Positions 7,347-17,456 of a stretch of DNA of 64,000 nucleotides are shown here, piece after piece (positions within the stretch are counted from its first letter, which is position 1; every line of letters begins with the position of its first letter). The DNA lies in assembly GCA_041487355.1 (NCBI GenBank), contig JBGPND010000003.1:1-64000 (forward strand), in the 5' to 3' direction. A program made the position numbers and the translations under genes. The notes below the pieces were generated by a model. It saw nothing but the letters and a program-made list of their open reading frames with translations. It ran no database searches and was not told the origin of the DNA. Source of the DNA: JAMXLO01 sp041487355. GTDB lineage: Bacteria > Pseudomonadota > Alphaproteobacteria > Acetobacterales > Acetobacteraceae.

Positions 7347-8750
7347 ATGACGCGGATCCTGGGACGCTTCGTGTCGCTGGAGATGGCCGTGCTCGGCCTC
7401 ATTGAGCTGGCACTGTCGTTCCTGGTCGTCTACGCGATGCTGACGGCGCCCGGGATGCTCTCCAATCCCGCCAATGCCCCGCTCGTCGATACGCCCGACC
7501 TGGTTTCGCTCGACCGCATCGATCTGGCCGCCGTGCTGGCCTTCACCATCGCCGTGACGGCCGCCGCCATCGGCCTCTATCGCCCTGAGATCTGTATCGA
7601 GCGGCGGCGGCTCCTGATCAACGCGGCAGTTGCCAGCCTTCTCGCCTTCCCCGCGGTGCTGGTGGTCAGCGGGAGCTTCAACATCGTACTGTCACAGCAC
7701 GCCGTGCTCTGGCTCACGAAGGTCCTCGCCGTGTGGCTCGTCTGCATCCTGGCGAGCCGCCTGGTCTTCAGTCGCGTCATGCGCGAGCGATGGTTCGTCC
7801 GGCGCATCCTGGTGTTTGGCTCCGGTCCGCGCGCATCCCGCGTCTGCGAGCTGGCCGGCTCCGGTCGCGGCAGGTTGTTCGAGCCGGTGATGGCGGCGGC
7901 GGACGCGAACGGCGGCCTGGCAGGTGCGCCGCTGTCGCCCGAAACCCTGCGCGCGCAGCGTATCTGGGGCATCGTCGTTGCAGGCAGCCTGCGCGAGGGG
8001 GGCGTCGACGCGCTGCCGACGCGGAGCCTGGTGGACTGCAAGCTGCGCGGTGTGCCCGTGTTCGACGAAGCCGGGTTCTGCGAACAACATCTTGGCCGCA
8101 TCGATCTGGACAGCATCGGCCCCGACTGGCTGCTGTGCGCCGAGGGCTTCACCAGCGGACGTGCAGCCGACGCGGTGAAGCGCGGCTGCGATCTCGGCGT
8201 CAGCCTTGCGCTGCTGCTGCTGACCCTGCCGCTGATGTTGCTGACCGCCCTGCTGATCAGGCTCGACAGCCCAGGCCCCATACTCTATCGTCAGCAACGT
8301 ATTGGCCTGCACGGCAAGACCTTCACGCTGTTCAAGTTCCGCAGCATGACAATGGATGCCGAGGCGAGCGGCAAGCCGCGCTGGGCGACGCAGCAGGACC
8401 CGCGCGTCACCCGTGTCGGCAGTTTCATACGGTCCATGCGGATCGACGAGCTGCCGCAGCTGATCAATGTGCTGCGCGGCGAGATGAGCATGATCGGCCC
8501 ACGCCCCGAACGGCCGCATTTCGTCGAGCAACTGACCCGGATCATCCCGTTCTATCGCGAGCGCAGCTACGTCAAGCCAGGCATCACCGGCTGGGCGCAG
8601 GTGAATTTCCCGTACGGCGCCTCGGTGGACGACGCGCGCCAGAAGCTCGCCTATGACCTCTATTATGTGAAGAACCGCAGCCTGCTGCTGGATCTGCTGA
8701 TCCTGCTGTCCACGGTACGTGTCATCCTGTTCCGGGAAGGCGCGCGCTGA
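7347..8750 (+). CDS. Exopolysaccharide priming sugar transferase (XrtA type)
   Basis: An inner-membrane polyisoprenyl-phosphate sugar-1-phosphate transferase of 467 residues that would start the repeat unit on the lipid carrier. The N-terminal half has about four transmembrane helices and a nucleotide-binding-like segment (RILVFGSGPRA). The C-terminal half carries the bacterial sugar transferase domain, with KRGCDLGVSLALLLLTLP, FKFRSMTMDAE, RVGSFIRSMRIDELPQLINV, GEMSMIGPRPERP and PGITGWAQVNFPYG. The open frame reaches further upstream, but the ATG at 7347 follows the strong site GGGGGGAG at the right distance, and the upstream residues have no domain character. It is the first gene of the plus-strand EPS operon. 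Confidence 0.93.
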   Translation: MTRILGRFVSLEMAVLGLIELALSFLVVYAMLTAPGMLSNPANAPLVDTPDLVSLDRIDLAAVLAFTIAVTAAAIGLYRPEICIERRRLLINAAVASLLAFPAVLVVSGSFNIVLSQHAVLWLTKVLAVWLVCILASRLVFSRVMRERWFVRRILVFGSGPRASRVCELAGSGRGRLFEPVMAAADANGGLAGAPLSPETLRAQRIWGIVVAGSLREGGVDALPTRSLVDCKLRGVPVFDEAGFCEQHLGRIDLDSIGPDWLLCAEGFTSGRAADAVKRGCDLGVSLALLLLTLPLMLLTALLIRLDSPGPILYRQQRIGLHGKTFTLFKFRSMTMDAEASGKPRWATQQDPRVTRVGSFIRSMRIDELPQLINVLRGEMSMIGPRPERPHFVEQLTRIIPFYRERSYVKPGITGWAQVNFPYGASVDDARQKLAYDLYYVKNRSLLLDLLILLSTVRVILFREGAR

Positions 8751-8805
8751 CGGTGGTGCCGGTCACCCTGTCCGCCTCGGAACGGTCACCCATGATCCCG
8801 CCACG

Positions 8806-10860
8806 ATGATCAACGCCGTCCCGGCCCTGGTCCTGCTGCACGCCGGCTGCGCGGCACTCTACGGCGGGCTGGCAACGCTGATCCTGATCCGCCAGAGACC
8901 AAGCCGCACCGGCATCTGGCTCGCCGGCGCCTGCCTGGTCACCGCCGTCTGGGCTGCTTCCGTCGCCCTCACCTGGCGCAGCCCGTTCGGCGGTCTCGCC
9001 GGCTGGCTCGAAGTCGCCCGCTCCGCGGCATGGTACGGCTTCATTCTCCACCTCTATCGCCGCTCGGTGACGGTGCACCGCCAGCTCATGCAGGCCTTCA
9101 CCACGATGGGGCTGTTGGCCCTGCTGCTGGTCGGCGGGCTGCCTCTGATTGATGTGCTGTCCAGCCAGCCAGGTGCCTCGCTCTGGTCCATCGGCACTGC
9201 TATCCGCCTGGTCTTCGCGGTCTGCAACATCCTGCTGCTCGAGAATCTCTACTTCAACACACCGACCGACACGCGTTGGCACATCAACCTGCTCTGCGTC
9301 GCTCTCGCGGGACTGTTTCTCTACGACCTCGTGCTCTACTCGGATGCCGTGCTGTTCCGCCGCATCTCGCTTCCGCTGTTCGAAGGGCGGGCCAGCGCAA
9401 CGGCTCTCGCCGCGCCGCTGATTGCCATCGCGGCGGCGCGCAACCGGCGCTGGGCGATCGACATCCATGTGTCACGCGATGTCGTTTTCCACAGCGCGAC
9501 CCTGGTGATCAGCGGCATCTTCCTGCTCGGCCTCGCCGTCACCGGCGAGATCTTCCGCCGCGGCGGAGCCGAATGGGGCTACCTCGCCGAGGTCTCGCTG
9601 ATCTTCGCCGGCGTGCTGGTGATCGCGGTCATGCTCACCTCGGGTTCGGCACGCTCCCGCATCCGCTCGCTTCTGGTCGACAATTTCTTCAGCCACCGGT
9701 ACGACTACCGTCGCGAGTGGATGCGCTGCATCGACACGCTCACCGCGCCGGCCGCCCACACCAGCCTGCCGGTCCGTGCGGTCCGCGCAGTGGCCGAAGT
9801 GGTGGACAGTCCCGCCGGGGTCCTCTTTGTCCGTGCCCCTGAGGAAGTCGCCTTCCAATGGGCCGGCTCCTGGAACATGCCTGCCGCCACCCTGCCGATC
9901 CCGCCTGGCCACGAGCTGGTGCCGCAGTTCCGCGACGGCGAGTGGGTCGTCGAACTCGACAAGATCCCCGCTTCTGCCGAATGGCTTGGCGAGGTGGCGC
10001 GCATCTGGCTCGCGGTACCGCTCAACCACCAGGGCAGCCTGATCGGCTTTGTCGTCCTCGCCCGCTCGCGGGCCCAGTTCAAGCTGGACCGCGAGGTGTT
10101 TGATCTGCTACGCATCATCGGGCGCGAGGTGGCCAGCCGGGTTGCCGAGCAGCTCGCGGCGCAGGTCCTGTCGCAGACGCAGCAGTTGCGCGAGTACAGC
10201 CAGCGCTTTGCTTTCGTCATTCACGACATAAAGAATGTTTCTGGCCAGCTTTCGATGCTGCTCACCAACGCCGAGGTCCACGCTGACAATCCGGAATTCC
10301 AGCGCGACATGCTGGCGACCGTGCGCGCCTCGGTCGGCAAGATCTCGCGCCTGCTGACCCGACTGCAGGCGGATCATCAGGAGCGCAGCCACGCCCTGAT
10401 CACGCCTTACGAACGCCTGAAGGATATCGTGGAAGCCATGCGCCAGATCAGCTTCACGCCGATCGAGCTCTCCAATGACGGAGAGAGCACCGGCGTCGCC
10501 ATCGATCCCGAGTCATTCGACGCGGTGGTCCAGCATTTGCTGAACAACGCGATCGAAGCCTCCGGCAAGACGAGCGCGGTGCACGTCGTGGTGCGTCATG
10601 AGGCGCTCAGCGTGGTGGTCGACATCATCGACGAGGGGCCGGGAATGACGCCGGAATTCATCCGCGACGAGTTGTTCCGCCCCTTCGCCACCACGAAGGG
10701 CGGCGGGCACGGCATCGGCGCGTATCAGGCGCGCGAGCTTCTGCGCGAGGCCGGTGGCGATCTCCTGGTGCTCAGCCGCAAGCCAGGTGGCACCACCATG
10801 CGGCTGCTGCTGCCCGCCGTCCGCCTGGCCGTCGCCGACGCCGCGACGCTACAAGCCTGA
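8806..10860 (+). CDS. prsK: XrtA/PEP-CTERM sensor histidine kinase PrsK
   Basis: A membrane histidine kinase of 684 residues, the sensor half of the PrsK/PrsR pair that accompanies exosortase A. Seven or more hydrophobic helices fill about residues 5-290. A GAF-like domain follows (FQWAGSWNMPAATLPIPPGH to IGFVVLARSRAQFKLDREVF). The dimerisation/phosphoacceptor helix has FVIHDIKNVSGQLSML, with His 473 the likely phosphorylation site. The ATP-binding domain has the N box LLNNAIEAS, IIDEGPGM and KGGGHGIGAYQARELL. I placed the start at the ATG at 8806, where the membrane domain begins; upstream in-frame residues look like intergenic sequence. PrsR follows 9 bp downstream. Confidence 0.92.
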   Translation: MINAVPALVLLHAGCAALYGGLATLILIRQRPSRTGIWLAGACLVTAVWAASVALTWRSPFGGLAGWLEVARSAAWYGFILHLYRRSVTVHRQLMQAFTTMGLLALLLVGGLPLIDVLSSQPGASLWSIGTAIRLVFAVCNILLLENLYFNTPTDTRWHINLLCVALAGLFLYDLVLYSDAVLFRRISLPLFEGRASATALAAPLIAIAAARNRRWAIDIHVSRDVVFHSATLVISGIFLLGLAVTGEIFRRGGAEWGYLAEVSLIFAGVLVIAVMLTSGSARSRIRSLLVDNFFSHRYDYRREWMRCIDTLTAPAAHTSLPVRAVRAVAEVVDSPAGVLFVRAPEEVAFQWAGSWNMPAATLPIPPGHELVPQFRDGEWVVELDKIPASAEWLGEVARIWLAVPLNHQGSLIGFVVLARSRAQFKLDREVFDLLRIIGREVASRVAEQLAAQVLSQTQQLREYSQRFAFVIHDIKNVSGQLSMLLTNAEVHADNPEFQRDMLATVRASVGKISRLLTRLQADHQERSHALITPYERLKDIVEAMRQISFTPIELSNDGESTGVAIDPESFDAVVQHLLNNAIEASGKTSAVHVVVRHEALSVVVDIIDEGPGMTPEFIRDELFRPFATTKGGGHGIGAYQARELLREAGGDLLVLSRKPGGTTMRLLLPAVRLAVADAATLQA

Positions 10861-10869
10861 TCTGCTGCC

Positions 10870-12282
10870 ATGGCCGCCAAGCCGAAGCTGCTGATCGTCG
10901 AGGATGATGAGGGACTGCGCTCGCAGTACCGTTGGGCTTTCCCGGCCTGCGAGGTGGTGATGGCCAATGCGCGGCCGGCGGCAGTCGCGATCATGCAAAA
11001 GGAGCGCCCGCCCGTCGTCATCATGGATCTGGGCCTGCCGCCGGATCCCGACGGCGTCAGCGAGGGCTTCGCCACCCTCGAGGAGGTGCTGCGCATCGCA
11101 CCCGAGACGAAGGTGATCGTCGTCACCGGCAATGGCGAGCGCAAGAACGCGCTGAAGGCGGTGGCAGCCGGTGCCTATGATTTCTGCGAGAAGCCGGTCG
11201 AGATCGAGGTGCTGCGCACGATCATCGGGCGCGGCCTCAATCTGCATCGCCTGGAGGACGAGAACCGGCGGCTGGCCGCAATGCCGGCCCGCTCGCCGAT
11301 CGAACGCATCGTCACCGCGAACGAGTCGATGCTGAAGGTATGTCGCGATGTCGAAAAGCTCGCCGCGACGCATGTGCCCGTGCTTCTGCTGGGCGGAAGC
11401 GGCACCGGCAAGGAGGCGCTCGCCCAGGCGCTGCACGAGCTCGGGCCGCGCGCCAAGCAGCCCTTCGTCGCCATCAACTGCGGCGCGATTCCGGAGAACC
11501 TGCTGGAATCCGAGCTGTTCGGCTACGAGCGCGGCGCCTTCACGGGCGCGGTGAAGCAGACCATCGGCAAGATCGAAAGCGCCAATCGCGGCACGCTGTT
11601 CCTCGACGAGATCGCCGACCTGCCGCATCCGTTGCAGGTGAAACTGCTGCGCTTCCTGCAGGACCAGATCGTCGAGCGTATTGGCGGCAGGCAGCGCATT
11701 CAGGTCGATGTCCGCATCGTCTCCGCCACCAACTCCAGCCTGGAGGAACGTGTCAATGAGGGCACGTTCCGCGGCGACCTGTTCTATCGGATGAACGCGG
11801 TCACCATCCGCATCCCGCCGTTGCGCAGCCGCGGCGGCGATGTGATGCTGCTCGCCAACTACTTCCTCGGCCGCTTCAACCGCGAATTCGGTCACAATAT
11901 CCGTGGCTTCACCGAGGCAGCGACGGCTGCACTATCGAGCCATGCCTGGCCCGGCAATGTGCGCGAGCTGGAGAACCGCATGAAGCGCGCCGTGGTGATG
12001 TCCGAGCGGCGCATGATCGATGCGGCGGATCTCGAGCTGGCGCCCGCATCGGATACTGCCTTCCCGTTGGACCTTAGGGCCGCGCGTCTCAGGGCCGAAC
12101 GGGAGGTCCTGCACCTGGCCCTTGCGCGGAGCAACGGGACGCTCTCGGTGGCGGCAAAACTGCTCGGCATCAGCCGCCCGACCCTGTACGGGCTGATGGA
12201 AGTTCACGGCATAGAAGTCGAACCTGGCAGGACTGCCGATGCAGGCGTAGAGGCGGGCGAGTCCAAGGTCGACATGGAGTGA
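10870..12282 (+). CDS. prsR: XrtA/PEP-CTERM sigma-54 response regulator PrsR
   Basis: An NtrC-family transcription activator of 470 residues. The receiver domain covers residues 1-125, with acidic pocket VEDDEG and probable phosphoacceptor Asp 53 in VIMDLGLP. The central AAA+ domain carries Walker A GGSGTGKEAL, the sigma-54 contact loop GAFTGA in FGYERGAFTGAVK, GTLFLDEIADLP and VRIVSATN. The C-terminal Fis-like helix-turn-helix is SVAAKLLGISRPTLYGLMEVHG. It should activate RpoN-dependent promoters of polysaccharide and PEP-CTERM protein genes after phosphorylation by PrsK, encoded just upstream. I did not find a clear -24/-12 promoter in this window, so its targets probably lie elsewhere or are divergent from consensus. 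Confidence 0.94.
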   Translation: MAAKPKLLIVEDDEGLRSQYRWAFPACEVVMANARPAAVAIMQKERPPVVIMDLGLPPDPDGVSEGFATLEEVLRIAPETKVIVVTGNGERKNALKAVAAGAYDFCEKPVEIEVLRTIIGRGLNLHRLEDENRRLAAMPARSPIERIVTANESMLKVCRDVEKLAATHVPVLLLGGSGTGKEALAQALHELGPRAKQPFVAINCGAIPENLLESELFGYERGAFTGAVKQTIGKIESANRGTLFLDEIADLPHPLQVKLLRFLQDQIVERIGGRQRIQVDVRIVSATNSSLEERVNEGTFRGDLFYRMNAVTIRIPPLRSRGGDVMLLANYFLGRFNREFGHNIRGFTEAATAALSSHAWPGNVRELENRMKRAVVMSERRMIDAADLELAPASDTAFPLDLRAARLRAEREVLHLALARSNGTLSVAAKLLGISRPTLYGLMEVHGIEVEPGRTADAGVEAGESKVDME

Positions 12283-12293
12283 GGTCAAGGTTC

Positions 12294-15050
12294 ATGCGCT
12301 ACCGTCATCTCGGTTGGCTTCTCATGTGCGTCTGGCTTGGCGTTCTGCCGGCAACGGCGCGCGCCGACGCACTCTCCGATGCGCGCAAGGCCATGCAGAA
12401 GGGTGATCTGCGCGCGGCGCAGATCAATCTCAGGAATGCTGTGCGCTCCGATCCGCAGAATGCCGAGGCGCACTTCTGGCTGGCCAAGGTCTCCCTTGAG
12501 CTTGGTGATCCCGTCGCTGCCGAACGGGAAGTTCGCGCCGCGCGCGACCGTGGCTTCGATGCACACCAGACCGTGCCGCTGCTGGCCCAGACGTTGTTGG
12601 CCCAGCGGAAATTCAAGGACCTGCTCAGTGACCTGCAGCCCGGCGGCAAGGACGCGGTGCTCGATGCCGAGATCCTGGTGGCCCGCGGCTATGCGCAGAT
12701 CGCATTGAAGAGCACGGACGAGGCGCAGACCTCCTTTGCGCTTGCCGAAAAAACCGCACCGAACGCGGTGGAACCGCTGCTGGCCAGCGCCAGGCTGCTC
12801 GCCTCGCGCGGCGACCTCGACGGCGCGCGGGCAAAGATCGACCGCGCGATCAACGCCCAGCCGAAATCGACCGAGGCGTTGCTGGCGAAGTCGGAAGTGT
12901 TGCGGGCAAAGGGCGACGTGAACGGCGCGCTGGCAGTGCTCGACCAGATGCTCACCGACCAGCCCGGCACGCTGAAGGCGCTGCTCGATCGCGCCGGCCT
13001 GCTGATTGCCACCAACCAGCCCGACAAGGCAAAGGCCGATCTGGACGCGGTCCTGAAGGCGACCCCAGGCAGTATCCAGGCGATCTATCTTCAGGCAGTG
13101 ATGCAGGTCCAGTCGAAGGACTACAAGGCCGCGGACGCCTCGCTGGAGAAGATCAACCCGTACATCGCGCGCATCCCGCGCGGCTATTTCCTGCAGGCAA
13201 TCGTCAAGGAGCAGCTTGGGCAGTCCGCCCAGGCCGAGGAGGCGGCGCGACGCTACATCGCACGCGCGCCCAACGACCTCGCCGCCTACAAGGTGCTGGC
13301 GCGGATCGAGTTCGCCAAGCGCCGGCCGGACCTCGCCGCCGATACCCTGGGCAAGGTCGTCGAGTCCGGTAATGGCGACGCCGAGGCCTATGACCTGCTT
13401 GGCCGTGCCTATGCCGCGACCGGTCGTGGCGAAGAGGCGGTGAAGGCATTCCAGAAGGCCGAATCACTGGCGCCGAACGATGTCGGGCTACAGACGCGTC
13501 TCGCCAGCGCCCGCATGGGAATGGGCGAGGCCGAGTCCGCGATGGGCGACCTGGAGCACACGCTGCAGCTCGCGCCGACTGCACCCCAGGTTGGCGAGGC
13601 GCTGTTCTTCGCAGCCCTTGCGACCGGCGATCTGAACAAAGCGGCCGAGGCAATCGACAAGGTGCGCACCGCGCAGGGCGATACGCCGGTGGTCGAGAAT
13701 CTGGCAGGCCTGCTGAAGCTGGCGCAGCTCGATATTGAAGGCGCCGGCGCCAAGTTCCGCGACATCGTGCAGAAGCATCCCGAGTTCCTGCCGGCCCAGA
13801 TCAACCTGGCGCGCGTCGCCGCGATGCAGGGCAGGACTTCGGATGCGGAGCAGTTGCTGTCCACCATCCTGGATAAGAATCCGGCCTCGGAGCCCGCGCT
13901 CACCATGCTCGCCTCGCAGATGATGCAGAGCGGCAGGATGGCGCAGGCGATCGCACTGGTGGAAAAGGCGCATAATGCGCAGCCTGCCAACACGCGGCTG
14001 ACGGTCAGCCTCGGCGATCTCTACATCCGCTCGGGCAAGCCGGCCGAGGCGCTCGCCATGGTCAACAAGGACAAGACCGCCGCGGCCAACCTGGACATGC
14101 TCAGCCTCAGGGCCGCGGCCCAGCTCGCGCTCGATCAGAAGGATCAGGCGCGCGAGACCTACACGCAGATCCTCAAGGTCGACCCGGCCCTGCTTGCCGC
14201 GCGACGCCAGCTCGAAAGCCTGTTGCTGCAGGCTGGCGACTACGAGCATGCACGGAACACCATCAAGGAAGGCTTGGTGGCAAACCCGAGGAACTATCAG
14301 CTCTACCAGGACTACGTGATGGTGGAACTGAAGGCCGGCGGAGTCGACGCCGCCGTTGCGACGGCGAAGCAGCTCCAGCAGCAGGACCGCGACTTCCAGC
14401 CGGCCCGCGCCCTGATCGGCGACGTCTATATGGCGGCGAACCGTCCGGTGGATGGGGTTCGCGCCTATCAGGAAGCGCTGGCCGCCGCGCCGTCGGACAT
14501 GCTGGCTAGCCGGCTCACCGGAGCATTGCTGCGGGGCGGTCAGGGTGATGCGGCGATCAAGGTGCTGATTGACTGGATTGCACAGCACCCGAACGATCTG
14601 ACCGCCACCCAGCAACTCGCCGATCTGGAGATTGCGGCGCGCCGTTACGACGATGCGGTGAAGTACCTGCAACTCGTGCTGAACAAGAAGCCGCACGACC
14701 CGGTGGCGCTGAACAATCTCGCCTGGGTCTATCAGCAGCAGGGCGACAAGCGCGCCGAAGGATTGGCGCAGCAGGCTTACGTCCTCTCGCCCGGCGGCCA
14801 AACCGCCGACACGCTTGGCTGGATTCTGGTTTCCGGCGGCGACGCGGCGCGGGGCCTGACATTGCTGCGTCAAGCTGCGGCCCAGGCGGGCAGCGATCCC
14901 CGCATCCAGTACCACTACGCTGTGGCGCTGAAGGATACCGGCAAGCGTGAGGAGGCGATCAAGCTGTTGAACGCGGTGGTGGCGAACAAGGCGGAGTTCA
15001 CCGAGAAGGCGGACGCGCAGAAGCTGCTTGACGAGCTGAACAAGGGATGA
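12294..15050 (+). CDS. prsT: XrtA/PEP-CTERM TPR-repeat protein PrsT
   Basis: An exported tetratricopeptide-repeat protein of about 918 residues, the usual third member of the prsK-prsR-prsT group. A signal peptide (LGWLLMCVWLGVLPATARA) is followed by about 20 TPR units to the C-terminus, visible as repeated A..A/G..DxxxA patterns such as KAMQKGDLRAAQINLRNAV and YDLLGRAYAATGRGEEAVKA. TPR arrays mediate protein contacts, so it is probably a periplasmic scaffold for the polymer assembly or export machine; its precise partner is unknown. A GTG at 12279 overlapping the prsR stop could also start translation. I prefer the ATG at 12294, which directly begins the signal peptide and follows GGAGTGAGG. 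Confidence 0.9.
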   Translation: MRYRHLGWLLMCVWLGVLPATARADALSDARKAMQKGDLRAAQINLRNAVRSDPQNAEAHFWLAKVSLELGDPVAAEREVRAARDRGFDAHQTVPLLAQTLLAQRKFKDLLSDLQPGGKDAVLDAEILVARGYAQIALKSTDEAQTSFALAEKTAPNAVEPLLASARLLASRGDLDGARAKIDRAINAQPKSTEALLAKSEVLRAKGDVNGALAVLDQMLTDQPGTLKALLDRAGLLIATNQPDKAKADLDAVLKATPGSIQAIYLQAVMQVQSKDYKAADASLEKINPYIARIPRGYFLQAIVKEQLGQSAQAEEAARRYIARAPNDLAAYKVLARIEFAKRRPDLAADTLGKVVESGNGDAEAYDLLGRAYAATGRGEEAVKAFQKAESLAPNDVGLQTRLASARMGMGEAESAMGDLEHTLQLAPTAPQVGEALFFAALATGDLNKAAEAIDKVRTAQGDTPVVENLAGLLKLAQLDIEGAGAKFRDIVQKHPEFLPAQINLARVAAMQGRTSDAEQLLSTILDKNPASEPALTMLASQMMQSGRMAQAIALVEKAHNAQPANTRLTVSLGDLYIRSGKPAEALAMVNKDKTAAANLDMLSLRAAAQLALDQKDQARETYTQILKVDPALLAARRQLESLLLQAGDYEHARNTIKEGLVANPRNYQLYQDYVMVELKAGGVDAAVATAKQLQQQDRDFQPARALIGDVYMAANRPVDGVRAYQEALAAAPSDMLASRLTGALLRGGQGDAAIKVLIDWIAQHPNDLTATQQLADLEIAARRYDDAVKYLQLVLNKKPHDPVALNNLAWVYQQQGDKRAEGLAQQAYVLSPGGQTADTLGWILVSGGDAARGLTLLRQAAAQAGSDPRIQYHYAVALKDTGKREEAIKLLNAVVANKAEFTEKADAQKLLDELNKG

Positions 15051-15096
15051 CGAGCGGGCGGCTGCGAGCCCTGCAGGGCCGGGTCTCCGATCGACG

Positions 15097-16311
15097 ATGG
15101 CACCGATCCGGCTGCTGACCTTCTCGACCTTGTTTCCCAATAACATGCGGCCGAACCACGGCATATTCGTGGAGAACCGGCTGCGCCACCTGCTGGGCAG
15201 TGGTCAGGTCACGAGCACGGTTGTCGCCCCGGTCCCGTGGTTCCCCAGCCGCTCGCCGGTGTTCGGCGAGTGGAGCGGGCACGCCGGCGTGGCGGAAAGC
15301 GAGCTGCGCCACGGCATTGTGGTGCATCACCCGCGCTATCCGACGATCCCGCGGATCGGTATGTCGGCGGCGCCGTTTCTGCTCTATCGGGCGGCGCTGC
15401 GGTTTGTGCGCCGCCTGCTTGCCGAGGGCCAGGGCTTCGATCTGATCGATGCACATTATGTCTATCCGGACGGGGTGGCCGCGGTCTGGTTCGGCCGTGC
15501 ACTGGGACTGCCCACCGTCGTCACCGCGCGCGGCACCGACATCAACCTGATCCCCCGCCACGCCATCCCGCGCCGGCTGATCCGCCAGGCCATCGACGGC
15601 GCCGCCGCGCTGATCGCGGTTAGCGGGGCGCTGAAGGCGGAGCTGGTCGAGCTTGGCGCTCCTGCCGAGAAGGTGACGGTGTTGCGCAATGGCGTGGACA
15701 CGGCGCTGTTTCGCCCGATGGACCGGTGCGCCGCACGTGCAGCACTCGGGTTGACGCGGCCGACGCTGATCTCGGTCGGCCTGCTGATCGAGCGGAAGGG
15801 TCATCATCGGGTCATCGAAGCGCTGACGCGGCTGCCGGATTTCGACCTGATGATCGTCGGCGAGGGACCGGAGCGCGACCGGCTGGCCGCGTTGATCGTG
15901 CGTCTTGGGCTGGGTGATCGGGTCCGGTTGCTGGGCGCGCGTCCGCATGCCGAGTTGCCGGCGTTGTACGGCGCGGCGGATGCGCTGGTGCTGGCATCAG
16001 ATCGCGAAGGGTGGGCCAATGTTCTGCTGGAGGCGATGGCGTGCGGCACGCCGGTGGTGGCGAGCAACATCTGGGGCAATCCCGAAGTGGTGCGCAGTCC
16101 GGAGGCTGGCGTGATCGCCGAGGCAAACACGGCGGAAGGGGTCGCGTCCGGCGTGGCGAAGCTGTTTGCCGCGCTGCCGTCGCGCGCGGCGACACGGCGC
16201 TACGCGGAGGGCTTCAGCTGGGACGAGACGACAGCGGGGCAGCTCGCGTTGTTCCGACGAGTGCTGGGCAGATCGGGTTCATGCCATGCGGCCGGTAAGG
16301 CTGTGCAATGA
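15097..16311 (+). CDS. Family 4 glycosyltransferase (GT-B fold)
   Basis: A cytoplasmic retaining glycosyltransferase of 404 residues that adds a sugar to the lipid-linked repeat unit. The N-terminal acceptor domain begins RLLTFSTLFPNNMRPNHGIFVENR and contains TARGTDINLIPR. The C-terminal donor-binding domain has LRNGVDTALFRP, VGLLIERKGHHRVIEAL, IVGEGPERDRL, the HAELPALYGAADALVLASDREGW region and the E(x7)E region LEAMACGTPVVASNIWGNPEVV. Sugar specificity cannot be told from sequence. It lies 46 bp after prsT and before the two acyltransferase genes in the same direction. Confidence 0.9.
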   Translation: MAPIRLLTFSTLFPNNMRPNHGIFVENRLRHLLGSGQVTSTVVAPVPWFPSRSPVFGEWSGHAGVAESELRHGIVVHHPRYPTIPRIGMSAAPFLLYRAALRFVRRLLAEGQGFDLIDAHYVYPDGVAAVWFGRALGLPTVVTARGTDINLIPRHAIPRRLIRQAIDGAAALIAVSGALKAELVELGAPAEKVTVLRNGVDTALFRPMDRCAARAALGLTRPTLISVGLLIERKGHHRVIEALTRLPDFDLMIVGEGPERDRLAALIVRLGLGDRVRLLGARPHAELPALYGAADALVLASDREGWANVLLEAMACGTPVVASNIWGNPEVVRSPEAGVIAEANTAEGVASGVAKLFAALPSRAATRRYAEGFSWDETTAGQLALFRRVLGRSGSCHAAGKAVQ

Positions 16312-16384
16312 CTTGCTTGCAAATCATCATGGCTGGCTGTACTGCTGCCCTGCGCTTCGTCGCAGTTCAGAGTGACCGGCAAGC

Positions 16385-17440
16385 ATGAAATTCCTCAGCG
16401 TGGAGACGGCTCGCGGGGTCGCGGCCATCCTCGTGGTGCTGGTCCACGCTTCGGACATGCTGGCCGCCCCGAAGTATTTCGGTGCCATGCCATTCGATGG
16501 GCTGTTCGGGTTCGCGCATGCCGGCGTGGACTTCTTCTTCGTTCTGAGCGGCTTCATCATCTTTTATGTGCATCGGCAGGATCTTGGGAACCCGTCGCGG
16601 CTGGGAGCTTACCTCAAGCGAAGGTTCGTCAGGATATACCCAACCTATTGGACAATACTGTTCATATTTGGGTTGATCCTTGCGGTCAGTCCGACGAAGG
16701 ATGGATATGAACGCAATATCGTTGCAGTGATCACCAGCACTTTCCTGATCCCGGTGCCAGAACGACTGCCCATCCTGGGCGTTGCGTGGACCCTGCAACA
16801 CGAGATTCTCTTCTACGCCTTGTTCAGCGCGCTGTTCATCAACCGGACAGTGGGCAAGACAATACTCGGCGTCTGGGCCACATTGATCGCGTGGAACATG
16901 CTGACCGGCAGTCTCGACGTCTTCCCCGCCAGCTTCCTGTTCAGCATGTTCAATATCGAATTCTTCTTCGGCATTGGGGTCGCGGTTGCCGTACGGCGCT
17001 GGCCGATCTTCCACCCTCGCCTGATGCTGGCCTGCGGCGCAGCACTCTTCTTCGCGACTGGCCTCGTGGAGGCCTGGGGTCCCTATTTCCCCGTCCAATG
17101 GTGGCCGCCGCATATGTTTTACGCGACGGGCGCTGCGATGGCGCTCTACGGGATGGTAGGCGCCGAGGATACCGGGCACTTGAAGTCGATCCCAGCCTGG
17201 GCCGTGTCGCTGGGCTCTGCCTCCTATTCGATCTATCTGCTCCATACGATCGTGATCATGTTCCTTCAACAAGGGATTCTGATCGTCCTGCGCTATACAG
17301 ACCTGCCGCTTCACATCACATTCCTGGCCGTCGTCGGCACCACGATCCTCATCTGCGAGCGCTTTTCCCACTTCATTGAGCAGCCGCTGCTCCGCTGGTC
17401 TCGCCGAGCGATCTCGCGGCGGCCAGTGCAGCGCGCCTGA
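16385..17440 (+). CDS. Acyltransferase 3 family membrane protein (EPS O-acyltransferase, first of two)
   Basis: An integral membrane O-acyltransferase of 351 residues (OafA/YrhL/ExoZ-like), with about ten hydrophobic helices. It shows the family signature at the N-terminus (SVETARGVAAILVVLVHASD, containing the conserved His) and the FFFVLSGFIIFYVHR motif, then FVRIYPTYW and SLGSASYSIYLLHTIVI. It should transfer acetyl or another acyl group onto sugars of the exopolysaccharide on the periplasmic side. It is followed 16 bp later by a second, distantly related acyltransferase, so the polymer may carry two kinds of acyl decoration or two modified positions. The substrate is not known. Confidence 0.9.
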   Translation: MKFLSVETARGVAAILVVLVHASDMLAAPKYFGAMPFDGLFGFAHAGVDFFFVLSGFIIFYVHRQDLGNPSRLGAYLKRRFVRIYPTYWTILFIFGLILAVSPTKDGYERNIVAVITSTFLIPVPERLPILGVAWTLQHEILFYALFSALFINRTVGKTILGVWATLIAWNMLTGSLDVFPASFLFSMFNIEFFFGIGVAVAVRRWPIFHPRLMLACGAALFFATGLVEAWGPYFPVQWWPPHMFYATGAAMALYGMVGAEDTGHLKSIPAWAVSLGSASYSIYLLHTIVIMFLQQGILIVLRYTDLPLHITFLAVVGTTILICERFSHFIEQPLLRWSRRAISRRPVQRA

Positions 17441-17456
17441 GTTCTGCCGGGTCGCA

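Noticed and set aside
16312..16384. A possible sigma-54 promoter (GTGCAATGACTTGC) before the first acyltransferase
   Set aside because: The TTGC half and spacing fit, but four of the core -24 positions do not match. This is too weak to list.
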